From the NCBI RefSeq assembly GCF_000004075.3, contig NC_026655.2, positions 15,795,489 through 15,859,488 on the forward strand: a stretch of 64,000 nt of DNA, written 5' to 3'. Each line of letters starts with the position of its first letter. The stretch's first letter is position 1. Below the pieces are notes generated by a model that was not told where the DNA came from, ran no database searches, and worked only from the letters and a program-made list of their open reading frames with translations. A program made the position numbers and the translations under genes. Source of the DNA: Cucumis sativus (Eukaryota > Streptophyta > Magnoliopsida > Cucurbitales > Cucurbitaceae). Shown here piece by piece: positions 1-12,714 of this stretch.

Positions 1-3000
1 AGTTGCACCTTGCAAAGATAATGCATTAGTGTCATCTTGTTGTTTCGTGCACGAGTTTCTGTCAGTTTAAGAAGGCTATCCAGCCTAAATCCTATAGCAG
101 AGCCTAAGAAGAGACAACAACCATGAGTAGATGAAGTCAATGAGACTATTACAAAAGAGATATTTTAGTTAGGATGAAAGTGATAATCTTTCCACAAGAG
201 AGGGAGGGAGAAGGGAAAGAGAGCAAACTCAACCTAATGTAACACACAAATTAAAGATATTATTTTGAAAGAAGTTTATAGGAAGCAAAAGAAGAAAAGG
301 AGTTAAGATTAAGAAACAAGGTTCTTCTGGAAGTCAAATATTTTATGATTATAAAACAAGAAATTCAAAATATTCTGATAAATTCATGTACTGTCTTCAT
401 GATGGTAAATGAATTGCTGCAATTGACTGAATTCAGAGAAATTATAGATGCAACATCAACTAACCCCTTGCTGTTCCCTGGTTTAAGGCATTTCCAAGAG
501 ATAGTATTGTCTGCATGATTCTCTTCAACTTCACTGAACTTTTTATCTGAAATAAGAGTATTTAAAAAGATATAAGAGATTCCAAATCCATGTCATAGAA
601 TCATGGGCAGAAATTACCTCTTCTGCAGCAGAGTTAACAAAATTCAAGCTTTTTTTGAGGTCCGCAACCTGCAATAACAATTAAAGAGGGTTGGTCAATG
701 ATTATGCTAAAGTAATGATATAACTAAATTCACCGAAACCCATCAGTTTACACTTTCAGCCTGGCCTTGGGTGGTGATTTAACATGCTATTGGAGTAGAG
801 GGTCCTGTATTCAAATCCATTTAATATCATTTCCTCAATTAATATTGATTTCCACCAAGACCTTCTACAACTTTCAAGCCCACAAGTGATGTGTTGATAT
901 AATTAAGTTTACTGTAACTCTTCAGCTTATGCTATTGAATCAACTGGTTATTTAACAAATTATCTCCATGTATATTTGTATATGTACGCCTGTGGCAGGT
1001 AAGGCGATGAACCTGAGAGCTGAACTGTATTTTGAATGAGAAAACTCGAAGCTTAGATTCAGCACGAGGTACTTGCATCAACTCTAAGAAGAACTGCGAG
1101 AAAAAAATATTATACCCTTTGTCAGTTCTAAATTCAAAAATCCAAACTGTTTTTTTAATTAAAAAAATAAGAAAAAGAAAATAAAAACAGGAGAAGAATG
1201 TAACTTTCAAAATTTGATAAGCAATGCAGTTTGAACTAAAATGAGAGACCGTAGATAGGAATAGAAAGATGGAAATGCAATACAAGTTTTCAAGAAAGAT
1301 GGAAATGCAATACAAGTTTTCAAGAAAGATGGAAATGCAATACAAGTTTTCAAGTGTCAATATATAAACATTTGAACCGAATATATCTACTACAATGATG
1401 TAAGAGTGACACAAGGATAACAACAAAGCAACTGAAGCAAAAAGGTCCAATTGAACTAAAAAATAAACTAATTTCCAACTAACTGAATATGTCTTGAATT
1501 AATTTAATCAAATTGAACAGTTAAATTTCCAACTAATTTGCAGGGAAAACATTATTAAGCCAACTTTAATATTTCACATATTGCTCAAAAGTTTTCAGAT
1601 CACAACGTTATAATAAACTAGGGCTTATACATAATTAAAGATTTTTTTTGTTCTTTTCAGGATATCTTGAAGTACATAATTAGATTCTCATCTTTGAGAA
1701 AAACCTCATTCTTGTCATTGCTTTTGTACTACTGTCATTGGAGAGTTAAGAAATTATCTTAAGGCAATTTGTATGTGCTTACCTTCTGAGCAGTAAAAAA
1801 AATTACATCAGATGTGGTAAAAAAGCAATGATATATCTTCATGTATCAGTTTTATAAACATATGATATACATGTCATCCATAATTAGCAGCAACTAAAAG
1901 CTCACTAAAGAAATGGAAAAAGTTTGGTTAAGAACCTGTTCACATTTACCGAGCTTCTCCTTTTCTCCAGTGTACCCCTGCCCATGAACAAACCAACATT
2001 AGTTATCCATCATTTGCCTTACGACTTGCATTTATCAGAAACTTAGAAGTACTTAAATTATTAGCATTAACAAGGCCTATAGTGCCTCCACCAAGAGAGG
2101 AGGTAAGGCCTTTCAAGTTTACAAGGATTATCAATTTTGGAAATTTACTGACCTTAAGTAAATCCATTTCCTCCTTTGTCGGACAAAACTTAATAAGATT
2201 CTCGACCTGATCGATATCCAAAGCTGAATCTTCAAGGTCAAGCACAGAACTCTGCCACCATTACCCAAGAAGGCAAGTTATTAAAGGTTAATGAGTAAGA
2301 ATAAATTACCAACAAATTTGAGTGTGCATTACACACAAAATATCAATATTAATTAGCTGCATTCGTTTAAAACGTAAATTATCTTTTATTGAAGAGCGCA
2401 AAGAAATAAATCATCTTTCACTAAAAACATCAAACATTAGAAAAAGAGCTACACTACAATTCAAACTATAAAAGAAACAAAATGATGCATAGAATTAACA
2501 TCTCTATCATGGTTATAAGCAAACATTTTGACCCTATACCTACTGTTCTTTATACACTAAAGAAATTTTTCATTTTGTTTTGTCAACTTTAACCTGAAAC
2601 TACCTAACAATATAAGACAGATCTTAAAATCTAATCAAATTGAGATTGCAAGAACAATGCAAACTTCAATGGAGAGATAAGGCTTCCATGGTTTTGCCGT
2701 GAATCATTCCTTTAGTACCATGACAAGTAGCAATGATGACTGGATAGTTGAAGCATTTTTTTTTCTCAGCTTCATTGAAAGATATACAGAGATAAACCAT
2801 CTTACCATTAAATCATGCAAAGGCACCTTGACCTTTGAAAGCATAATTTCACAATTGTAAGCACGTCTGTGATCAATCTGTGCAAGTAGCAGGTAATCAA
2901 ACATGTTAAGGAATCCCCAAAAAGATTGATATTAACTATAACTAGGAGAAAAGCAGAAAGCAATGATAATCAAGCTGACATTTGCATTTTACAACAGTGA

Positions 3001-6000
3001 CTGTCAGCAACAAACTACTGATTAGGAAAAGCGACTGAAATGACCATTTGAAATAATATACATATATTTAGAAGGAAATTGAAAATAATTCATCACACAA
3101 TAACAGATGAATTTCATTCATCAAATTCATCCCTCAAATGATGTGTTGTCAAATAATTTCTTAGTGTTTTTATAGCATCCTTCAAACCATTTGTTATATA
3201 ATTTCAGGATGTCCTTCAAATGATGCATAGTCATTCACTCACCAGATTCATCCCTCTGTTCTAATAGTTCTTTATATAGCAATAATTCATAACCTACAAA
3301 AAATGACATGATAACTAAAAAACTATTGTATCAAAAGTATCACAAGAATGGAGGGTTCTAAAGTACAGAATGCCCAGAATCAACTATTAGATTAACTTAA
3401 TCCATAACCTACAGGAAATGACATGATAACACGTAACAAAACTGTTGTATCAAAAGTATCACAAGAATGGCGGGGATTCTAAAGTAGAGGATGCCCAGAA
3501 TCAACTATTAGATGAATTTAATTCATAACCTACAGGAAATAACATGATAACAACTAACAAAAATGGCATATCAAAAGTCTCATAAGAATGGTAATGGTTC
3601 TAAGTAGAGGATGCCCAGAATTAACTGTTAGATGAACTTAATTACCAGTTGTACTTTCTCAGGCTTATTGCCAACTGAACCGCGTCCACTCGACTTTTGG
3701 AGCTGATCAGGAGCAGGAACTGCCGCTGAGAAAAGACTTTCAAGCTCTGACATGTCAATCTCCGGTGCCCTGCAAAAGATATTAACTTGATTGGCCCAAA
3801 AGCACTGACTTGTTTCAAGACTTTGCTAGAATTGAGAGTTGGAATACCTGGCAGCTTCACCAGTTTTTTGGGCTTCAGCCCATAAGCTTCCTTGCACTGC
3901 TTTAGATAACTTTAACCAATGCAGTGGCTTCAATTTCTTGGTTATATGTGTTCTTGAACTTATGGTGCGTGACAAAGTCCGTCCCTTTATACCTAATGGA
4001 GAACCACTTGGTGGCACAGGAGAGGAAGACGTAGATGAACCATTTCCAAGAAGAGAACCAGACAGTTCACCTGATTTTGAAGGCCCTCTCCCAGAAAGGG
4101 TAGGAGGAGGGGGAGCAGAAGGAACAGATGAAGGGGAGCCTTTGGTGGAAGCAGGCGGTGGTGGAGGAGGGGGAACATGTGAAGATGTTGAAGTACTTCC
4201 AACCTGTCTGGATGGAAGAGGTGGTGGTGGTGGAGGAACAGGCGAAGATGTTGAAGTACTTCCAACCTGTCTAGATGGAAGAGGTGGTGCTGGTGGAGGA
4301 ACAGGCGAAGATGTTGAAGTACTTCCAACCTGCCTGGATGTCATAGGAATAGGTGGTGGTGGTGGAGGAGGAATAGATGGGGATGTTGTTGTACTTTCAA
4401 CCTGTTTGGAAGTCATAGGGAGAGGAGGTGGTGGTGGAGGCACTGGAGAGGAGATTTTAGGATTTGTAATGACTATTGGAGGAGGAGGAGGAGGAGAAGG
4501 AGTAGGCGGTGGTGGTGGAGGTGAAGGGATTGGAGATGAAATTTTATGAGTTACAGTGGATGTGGAAGGAGGAGGAGGAGGTGGTGGTTGAGGAACGGAG
4601 GATGCAATTGTAGGATGAGAAGCTAATGTAGAAGGAAAAGAGGGTGTTGTCAAAGAAGCTTTAACTCTAACAGCTATGGTATCCTTCAAAGGAGGTGTTG
4701 AAGGAGGTGGTGGAGGAGGTGGTGGAGAAGACTGTACTGAGGAACTAATTGTAGAGGTTACAGACACGGGAGGGATGATGGCTGATAACTGATTTTGATC
4801 CTTTGAATAGATTTCTATTTCCTCAGTGAGTGAAGCTCTATTTGGTTGTAGAGTTGAAAAGTTATTAGACTGAAGTAGTGATTCAGTTGAAGTAGAGTGA
4901 GGAGGAGGTAGAGAATTTGCAGCATAAATATCAGTGGAAAGTTGTGGGAGAGGAGGAGGTGGTGGTATGGTTGTCTCTGTATATAAATTTTTAGTCTGAG
5001 GAGATTCAGGTGCTAGAGAAACATCCAATGTTGCATCCCGAAAAGATGAAGATGCAGTTTTCAGATGAGAAACATCTATTTCTCCTTCAGAATCAATAAA
5101 TGAGTGGCTTCCAACCGAAGCACTGTATGAGGTCCTATCACTTCTATCTGAGATTGGGGAATCTTGCAACATGTCGAAGGTGAGTGGAAAAGGGTCTGGA
5201 GATTGAGGCACCCGTTGGAATACTGAATTAGATTCATTGTTTTGTTCGGTTTTAGCAGCATCCGGAGAAAATTTAGAGGTTGGACTAGATCCTTCCTTCT
5301 CTAGGAATTTACTTCTGTTCTCCAATGTGAACTTCTGTGGAAGTTTTCTGGGACTTGCACTCTGAAGTAAAGAACTAACTTGCGTACTCCAAAGAGAATT
5401 ATTGTCTGGCTTCTCTTGGGCTATGTTTAAGGCATTCATCTGATGGAGCACACTAAGGGCAACATCTGCCTTGGGATCTAACCAATCCACATGACTAAAG
5501 ATCTCTTGCACTTTAGCAAATGCTTCCATGGGGAGACCTTCTTCCTCAATGCAAAGTACATCATTTGCAACAGTACGAGTTCCAGCATCCATCTCAGAGA
5601 AAAGAATCTGCATTAAATTGATGATCAAAGAAAATAAGTAACAGAATTAGTACTAGATAATCATGTCAGGGAAAACAGGCATACCTCTGCTCGGAAGTCT
5701 TTTGGAAATTTATCTTTAGCATTCCACAATGTATCAATCTCTTCACGGTTGAGAATTAAAATATTAGAGCGAATAAAAGCAGTATTAAACATTGCTCTGA
5801 ACATCATCTCTTCAAATTCCATGTCGTCATGCAAGGTGATGCACTCAAGAACAACATCACCTTGAATATGACAATTAACATCAATCTTAACCAGTTCAGA
5901 CTCTGCCTGCAACAGGGTACAAAAGGTTGACTATATGGTAAACATCATAGATTTTAAGTGTTTTTACACAATCAGCCAGCTTTACTTTTGACCAGGCCAA

Positions 6001-8039
6001 GAGTTCGAAGCATAGGAAAAGTACAGGAAATGAATCTCTTTATAAATTAAATCATAAATTGCAGACCACATCTAATTTGATTCACTAAAAAGCTCGTTTA
6101 CAATGAAGAAAGAACCATGGAGCACCCCAAAGTTACCTCCTATCAGTAAATGATGTCTGATATAACGTGGTGAGCATCCAAAACCATTTAATACAAGTAG
6201 AATTATAAATTCCGGAAGAGAAAAAAACCTAGTTGCTTATGATCACTGCACATAATGTTTTGTTTATTATCATGTTGAAAGTAATTGCTACCATGTTTGC
6301 ACTTCAGAATTAGGTTTGAATCCCCTATACATGCTGTCCATTCCTGGCTCCAGTTTACAGACAACAAATCCCAAACTTTCCTACTTGACCAGCTATAGAT
6401 GCTATGAGAAGAAAATAATTTACTTTTTTCTTTAGAAAACTGCAGAATGTGTGGGGAATGCAAGCATATGACCACTTAGAAAAAATGGAGATACTTTGAA
6501 TGCTTAGCTATGCTCAAATTGGCCAAACAAAACAATATCTTAAGAATCTCAACTTTTTATCACTTGAAAAAATCATGTTTCTGGAAACAATCATATGAGG
6601 TATGTTTTTAGTCGACTTGTGATTCTGATAAATACAAATTAAGGAATCACATCACCTGTTTGAAAGCTCGGACATTTTTGCTTCTTTTTGGAGTTGAATA
6701 AAGAACTTTAGGAGTTCGATCACTGACCAGCAGAGGATCTTGTCCATATATTCGAAATATTGGACGGCAACCACCCTCCCCATCAAAATTTGGAATAAAC
6801 CTCAAAATGATACAATCCAAAGTGAGAGCTCTGTCCATAGGAGGCCATTCTAAGGCTACATTCCTCCTCGCAACATATTGCAGATACCTTAATTGAGATG
6901 GAATCGGATTCATAGGAGACAAAAAATGCAAAAGCTCACGAGGTGCCTGCCTATAAACCATGTCCAATGTTCTTTGTTCGCCACTATATTGTTTTCTATA
7001 AATCAAGAGAGCTGAAAGCATGAAAGCTAAAACTGGCCAACCACCACGTTCACAATGCATTAGCAAAACATTATTCTGCCCAAGGGAAAGCCAACTCTCA
7101 CATGATCTTAAAAAATGGTGAACCACTTCCATCGTCAGAACTGGGCAGCCCTCGTACTGCTGAGGGTAGTCCATTATGGTCATATCATACTTAGATAAGA
7201 TATCACCCATCTGACTCTGCATCTCTAATCTCCTAAAATTGAATACCAAGAATGATGCATCTGCTAAATGTTCTCGGAGTTGAGCAACTATTCCACCCAA
7301 GTAAACTTCATAGTTCTCTTCCTTCCAAGCATCCGTGGTAAAACAGCAATCAAAAACTGCAATAAATATTACAGATACATGTCAGCCAGCATGTAATAAC
7401 TAGTCTCAAATCAGAATCTAATATGAAAATGCCCTGCGGAAGATAAAACTCATTTAGAAGTTCGATTTCAAGTTCTGTAGAAAAAAGTAGAGTTAAGAGG
7501 ATAGAACCATGATCCTAGAGTGCTTATATTCAAGAATGAAGGTTGCACCATATAAAACAAGACGAATAAAAAACGGGCAACATTGCAAAGAATCACCCAA
7601 TAAATGATTCTAAATTATCAATTACTTATGCACTGTTGCAGTGACACGTTTCCTGTAAGAACGAGTTTAAAGCCTTCTCTGTCATCTAGCTTATTTAACT
7701 TGATTGCACGAGAATTGAAGACTGTGAAAGATACAGAATCTCGAAACAACATTCTATTTCCATTCCTCTCCCCCATTTGTACTAAAATCCGAATTTACAC
7801 CACGGAATTAACAAAAGATAAGCTGATGTAGCATAAACACCATCAGTGCACATCAAGACAAACAATCGAGAATTGGAATTTATGCATGATTCCATAATAA
7901 AAGAGGAGGCAAACGAATCAAACCATAAAGAAAAAACAAAAACAAAAGGAAGAGAAAAAGACAGTACCATAAACTCTTTCACAGATCTCGAGAAGGCCAT
8001 CGGGGGTTTCCGGAAGAACAATTTGCGCAACAACGCCAT
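1..8039 (-). CDS. Class II formin (PTEN-like, FH1, FH2), 5' part; C-terminus beyond window
   Basis: Plant class II formins nucleate and bundle actin. Twelve exons are visible on the minus strand: 7968-8039, 6656-7356, 5685-5906, 3848-5607, 3646-3769, 2806-2877, 2153-2251, 1936-1977, 1013-1093, 618-668, 465-546 and 9-103, all with GT-AG borders and consistent phases after exon 1. Order: N-terminal PTEN-like phosphatase and C2 region (exons 1-3), a long proline-rich FH1 (exon 4), then FH2 starting at KPLHWLKL near the end of exon 4 and running off the window edge. The phosphatase loop reads HCERGGWP, where active PTEN-type enzymes have HCxxGxxR. The missing Arg implies a non-catalytic, probably membrane-binding domain, as in other plant class II formins. 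Exon 1 reads MALLRKLFFRKPP, then needs one extra base to continue in frame as DGLLEICERVY, so the gene as printed is frameshifted at its fourteenth codon. Family certain; which FH paralogue is not resolved. Confidence 0.93.
1264..1353. repeat. 30-bp perfect tandem repeat, three copies, in formin intron
   Basis: Three identical 30-bp units start at 1264, 1294 and 1324, inside the formin intron between exons 8 and 9 (1094-1935). On the minus strand they create a false open frame with a repeated ENLYCISIF peptide. This is a simple minisatellite, likely to vary in copy number. Confidence 0.95.
3288..3645. repeat. About 118-bp diverged tandem repeat, three copies, ending at a formin splice donor
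   Basis: Three copies begin at the motif CATAACCTAC at 3288, 3403 and 3524 (periods 115 and 121). Each contains TGACATGATAAC or a variant, TATCAAAAGT and ATGCCCAGAAT. The third copy runs up to the 5' splice site of formin exon 5 (exon edge 3646), so the donor lies at the edge of a repeat unit. The copies have diverged by substitutions and small indels. Confidence 0.9.
4181..4369. repeat. 63-bp in-frame coding repeat in formin FH1
   Basis: Units starting at 4181, 4244 and 4307 encode 21-residue FH1 blocks on the minus strand: RQVGSTSTSS, then a PVPPPPPPLPS-type profilin-binding run. A more diverged related block (KQVESTTTSPS with a longer proline run) follows at about 4370-4440. The exact period of 63 keeps the frame, so copy number could change without disrupting the protein. 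Confidence 0.9.
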
Positions 8040-9819
8040 ACCCACCGGTGAACTAATCTTTCCAATTAAAGCCCCAAATTCTTTAACATAAAAACGAAAA
8101 TTGGGAACGATGGATTCGGTTTCTTGTCAGTTCCTTTGTTGAAGCTCGAAGGTTTCAGCTGGTATTTTCGTCTTAGGCTTCGTGTTCCTTTGCAGGGTTT
8201 GGCATTTCCCGGCAGATGGCTTCGTTTTTGCGTTTGTTAGTAGTTTCAGTTTTCCGTACTTCTGCCATAGCTGATACCTTCAAGAGGGATGACGTGGATA
8301 TCACCGTTAGCCGACGTGTATAATTCGCATTATTTTCTCCTTATTATTATTATTTTCACTTTGGTATTAAAAAATTTCCCTTTCGCACCGCCACCATTTT
8401 TATGTAATTAATATGCTTTGTGTTTGGTCTGCCTCGAATGGCCGCATTGATCGTTTATGAGTAAACCTAAATAACTCATTCATCCATTACCTTTTCTTTA
8501 TTTAACAATAATAATAATAATACTAATAAGACATCATTTTTCCTTTTATTAAAAAAACATAAACTATAATTTAAACTTTTTCATTTTCATTTATATTGAT
8601 ATGAGAATTATGTAGATATATATATATAATAAGTTTTCCATAATAATTTACACAACGGTAACAAAAAAAAATCTAAAATATTTACTATTTGTATAATAAA
8701 ATAAAATAAAAGTTCATAATGTTTCATCATTTGTTCATAAGTTCCATATACACCATTCCAATTTATTAATCTTGGGTCATCTAAAGTGTAATTAAGGTAT
8801 GAGATTGAATAACTTAAGGCTTTTTTACATTTTGGACATCTCTAGACAATATATATCCGAGATCGAATCAAATAAACACGTAGTTCTTTCATCTCAGACC
8901 ATTTCGATGCAACTGAGGTCCAAGATCGTGTATCATGATCTACACGATCATTTAAATTTGAAAGTCATTGTTTAAAACGAAGTACATGATCGTATAGATA
9001 TACACTTTTATCTCAGTGCATTGTATGTTCGAGATCAAATGAATTAAAAACATAATTATTTCATCTTGGGACATAGTATGCTCGGAATCGTGTATCAAAA
9101 TCTACACGAACGTGTATCGCGCCATGTGGTCGATTGATCACGTGTTGATCGATGTAATTTGGTATTTTACATTGTTGGTCATGAGACTATTTTTGTTTTT
9201 AAAATTGATTCATACCGTGTAAATATTTTTCCTATTTGTTATATTTCAAAAAAAAATCAATTTTTAAAAATAGAAAAAATTGACAAACTTTTGAGACGAC
9301 TTAATTCATTTCAGTTAAGTTTTATGTGAAATGTAAATATTTTTGCTAAACATATATATATTTTACAATGATCTGTTTTTTAAATATTTTGCATTTCTAA
9401 AGGTTATAAAGAAGAAGAAAAGACAGGTAACAACTTTACAAATACTTGTAAACTAAAATGTTTAATTTTAGAAAATTATAAGTTAGATGTTAATCCTTGT
9501 TTAAGATAGGGTTTGATAATTAATTGGTTTTATTAATCTTATTTTGTTTTTTTTTTTTTTTTCAATTATTCAATTTATTTACATGTTTGTAATATTAATT
9601 TAAACTTGTTTTCATCTAACACTTCGTTAAGCCTAAGACCAAGCAAATGCATTTGCATCATTTTCTTTGATACCAAAGTCAAGGGTGAAGTCACATAGGA
9701 GCAAGAAGCATGTGTCCCTTCATTCGTTTAAAATTACTTAGATATATACATTTACATTTAAGTATATTTACCATGACATTCTATATTAGTATCGAAAATA
9801 GTTCTTTGACGCAATGGTT
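8040..9819. other. Intergenic: formin upstream region and AT-rich spacer
   Basis: The first 250 bases upstream of the formin start are mixed in composition and probably hold its promoter and leader. From about 8330 the sequence is strongly AT-rich, with simple TTA and AAT runs. No coding sequence is supported here apart from the repeat at 8858 noted separately. Confidence 0.6.
8858..9120. repeat. Diverged 172-bp tandem duplication with a palindromic GATCGTGTA motif
   Basis: Two related blocks begin at CGAGATC at 8858 and 9030. Both contain TTTCATCT followed by a GTGTATCA...TCTACACGA dyad. The first dyad has perfect 9-bp arms: GATCGTGTA at 8924-8932 and TACACGATC at 8941-8949. The blocks have diverged substantially. 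Function unknown; likely repeat-derived. Confidence 0.6.
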
Positions 9820-11066
9820 GGTATTGACTCTTCAAACTTATTGGTGTTTCATTGTGTTGGGTCGAAAATGTGCTTGACTTATCAACTTATGTGATAAACC
9901 AATGGGAATCATGAAGCTCTTGTTGGATTAATCGTATTTTGGATCACAACAATTAATCTATTTGAAGTGGCCCATTTCATACTAGAGAAGCCTATGGATG
10001 AACAACGGAATAATTTTACTTTCCCTTAGCTACTCTAGGTTAGGGGTAAGTCCTAGTGGGGACAAAATTATTTACTTTATGTTTGGAGTACTTCAAGTAA
10101 AATTCTATGCAATATTGGGTTTTGGCGGTATTTATCATGCACTTCTGGGACCCGAGACCCTTGAAGAATCTTTTCCATTCTTCGGTTATGTGTGGAAAGA
10201 TAGAAATAAAATGACTACCATTTTGGGTATTCACTTAATTTTGTTAGGTATAGGTGCTTTTCTTCTAGTATTCAAAGCTCTTTATTTTGGGGGCGTATAT
10301 GATACCTGGGCTCCCCGGGGGGGGAGATGTAAGAAAAATTACCAACTTGACCCTTAGCCCAAGTGTTATATTTGGTTATTTACTAAAATCTCCTTTTGGC
10401 GGAGAATAATGGATTGATTCTTATGGTGGACGATTAGGAAGATGCAACTAGAGGACATGTAAAATAAGGTACCGGAGAATATTGATATTTTAGAGAAAAC
10501 CCTTCTCGGTATTCTCATATATTATTGAGTATACATGGCAACATTTTATACACAAATCCCTATTTTAGGAATGAAATAAATAGAAAAATAATAGTGAATT
10601 ATAACCATTATATTACAGGTGGAAGAGAGTCATTGGTTGAGGTAAAATTTATTTTAACCAACAGATGCTTTTGGAATTATTCCCTAACAATGCATGGTTA
10701 GGTTTCATTTGTATACTTGTTAAAATTTGACATATCGTAGCTAAACTTTTTGCATTAGCTCACCACACACTTGTATGGTGTGAATAACCTTACTTGTCTT
10801 TGTAGTTTAGTTTTTTATTGCTCGTTGTTTTGTCTAGTTCAATAATACTACCTATCAAAGTAAGTTATACGGATTGGTTGGACCTGAAGCTTCTTTCAGT
10901 TACAAAATTTACTTTTTTGGTTAAAAATCAACGTCTTGGAGCTAATGTGTTGAATTCGTCCAACAACATACTGGTTTAGATAAATATCTAATGCACTATC
11001 CGATTAGAGAAATTATTTGGAGGGGGATACTTGTTCTAATGGTTTGGACTTGAGTAGACTGAACAA
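9820..11066 (+). pseudogene. psbC: Nuclear copy of plastid psbC (CP43), degraded and interrupted
   Basis: The forward strand carries much of plastid psbC, encoding the photosystem II core antenna protein CP43. The stretch 10109-10409 translates almost without change ([20 protein letters not shown], then [20 protein letters not shown] and DTWAP), followed after a small shift by [20 protein letters not shown]. The left flank (about 9820-10075) and right flank (10690-11066) are still alignable, for example the NLFEVAHF codons near 9953 and the VWFNNTA region near 10830, but contain many substitutions, indels and stops. A deletion joins the GGE region directly to the NGLDLSRL region near 11030. 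There is no initiation region and no continuous frame, so this is a nuclear plastid insertion (NUPT). Comparison is with recalled psbC sequence. Confidence 0.93.
10461..10685. mobile_element. About 225-bp insertion inside the psbC copy, unclassified
   Basis: The psbC alignment stops after GGACATGT (to 10460) and resumes at about 10686-10705. The bases between have no psbC match and are AT-rich. The flanks hint at a short target duplication, ACATGTA on the left and ACAATGCATGG on the right, the right one differing by an extra A and a T-to-C change. No coding capacity; possibly a small MITE or other non-autonomous element. Confidence 0.55.
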
Positions 11067-12714
11067 ATACTTATTAATGTAAAAAAGAGTCCTCTAGGGT
11101 TGTAGTTGAATGTCATTTGAACTTATTGGTGTCGCCTTGTACATCAACAGTTTGGATCCTTATTCTTTATAGGCCAAGTGCTCCTTCTTTTTTTTTTTTT
11201 TTCCACTTACTTTGTTTTTGTTTTTGTTTTTCCTATTATTTTGACCATCCATTTTTTATTCAATATATTCATATTAATTTTTGAAAAAATATTTAAACTA
11301 AACTTAAATTCAGTTTAAAAAAATTATTTGATTTTAACTTTTGTCACACACACATATATATGAGACGGAGTATATTAACATTTGATAATTATTTTAGAAA
11401 AATTAACTGTCTTAACTATTATTTTATGTTATAAAATGGTTTTTTTTTTTAAAAGAAAAAACAACAAAATAAGTTAAAATATTTGCAAATTATGGTAAAA
11501 TTGTGAAATTTATCAATGACAGTTTATCACTAGTGATTATCAATGTCCATTATCGATATAATGTGAAAAAAATGTTATATTTATAAATATTTGTTAAATT
11601 TGTTATTATTGACGATTTTTATTTACAAAACCTTTAATAAATATTTGTCCCATTTTTTTTCTTGAGTACAACATTTTTGTGCAATTTTGTGAATGGAAGG
11701 TATGACCAATTTCCACTAAGTTAGGGCTGATTACTCATTGTTTTCTAATATACTTGAAACTTTTACAATTATTTAATTGTATTACTTAATATGTTTTTTT
11801 AGTAATAATATTACTTAATTTAAATATAAGACAAAACATTTATATTTATATAAATATTGGATTAAGATTTTAGTTTCTAAAATTTGAATGGTGTGTTTAA
11901 TATGTCACAAATGTCAAACAAAATCACAAAGTGTTGATTGTATATACAATAGGTTTCAAAACATACTAACTTGATTATTTTATTGGACAAAATAATTAAA
12001 CTTTGTATCTAAATTAGGTTTGAAATTTCAATTTAGCAAATAATAAATATTACATTATTTATTTAAAAATATAATGCACTTAAATATAACAAATATTGTA
12101 ACCTGAATTTTTTTAGTTAGAGGCATAATATACACATATTAACTTTTAGTAGCCATAATATAGAAACAAATTTATAAATTCATGGGTTGAATTTCCAATT
12201 CCTATCCGCATGTATTGATGTATATACACTTTATATAGCACTAGCTTGACTGACTTGATCTTAGTTGATAGACTTGATTTTTTGGTACATAATGCTCACT
12301 CTTATATCCAACATCCAATCATTGTTTTGAATTAGACTTTAAAATTGCATGTTTTATTTCAATCTATAGTTTTGAATATTTATTAAAGCTATGATGGTAA
12401 TATTTTAAAAAGATTTAAGGATTAAGAAAACTTAACCTAAAACCAAAAATGATATTTTTTTCTCAAGAAAGAAAAAGAAAGGAAGAAAATAAAAGAGGGA
12501 AAAAAATGAAAGAAAGTGAAGACATTTAAATTTTTTAAAAATTTGATAGATTCTTACAAAAGAAATTTGTGATTGGTTGGGTTACATTTTATTTTGGGTT
12601 GAAATGCCACAAAAGAAAAGAAAAAAAGTATCGGTTGTTTGATGGAAGGATCGGGTCAATCAAACCCAACTCAATTATTTTATTATTATTATTATTATTT
12701 TTTATTATTACCTA
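11067..12714. other. Intergenic AT-rich spacer
   Basis: AT-rich sequence with T and A homopolymer runs and a TTA microsatellite at about 12676-12712. No supported gene or element. Confidence 0.55.

Noticed and set aside
735..830. tRNA-like B-box (GTATTCAAATCC) in a formin intron
   Set aside because: Too degenerate to call; no A-box at a proper distance and no cloverleaf.
932..1450. 172-codon minus-strand frame
   Set aside because: Contains formin exon 9 plus read-through into intron repeats; the repeated ENLYCISIF peptide comes from the 30-bp minisatellite.
3839..4549. 236-codon glycine-rich plus-strand frame
   Set aside because: Exact antisense of the formin FH1 proline-rich exon; polyproline codons read as glycine on the other strand.
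7782..8045. Minus-strand frame starting MGMALLRKLFF
   Set aside because: It is formin exon 1 read past the frameshift and into the intron; the downstream part does not match any protein.
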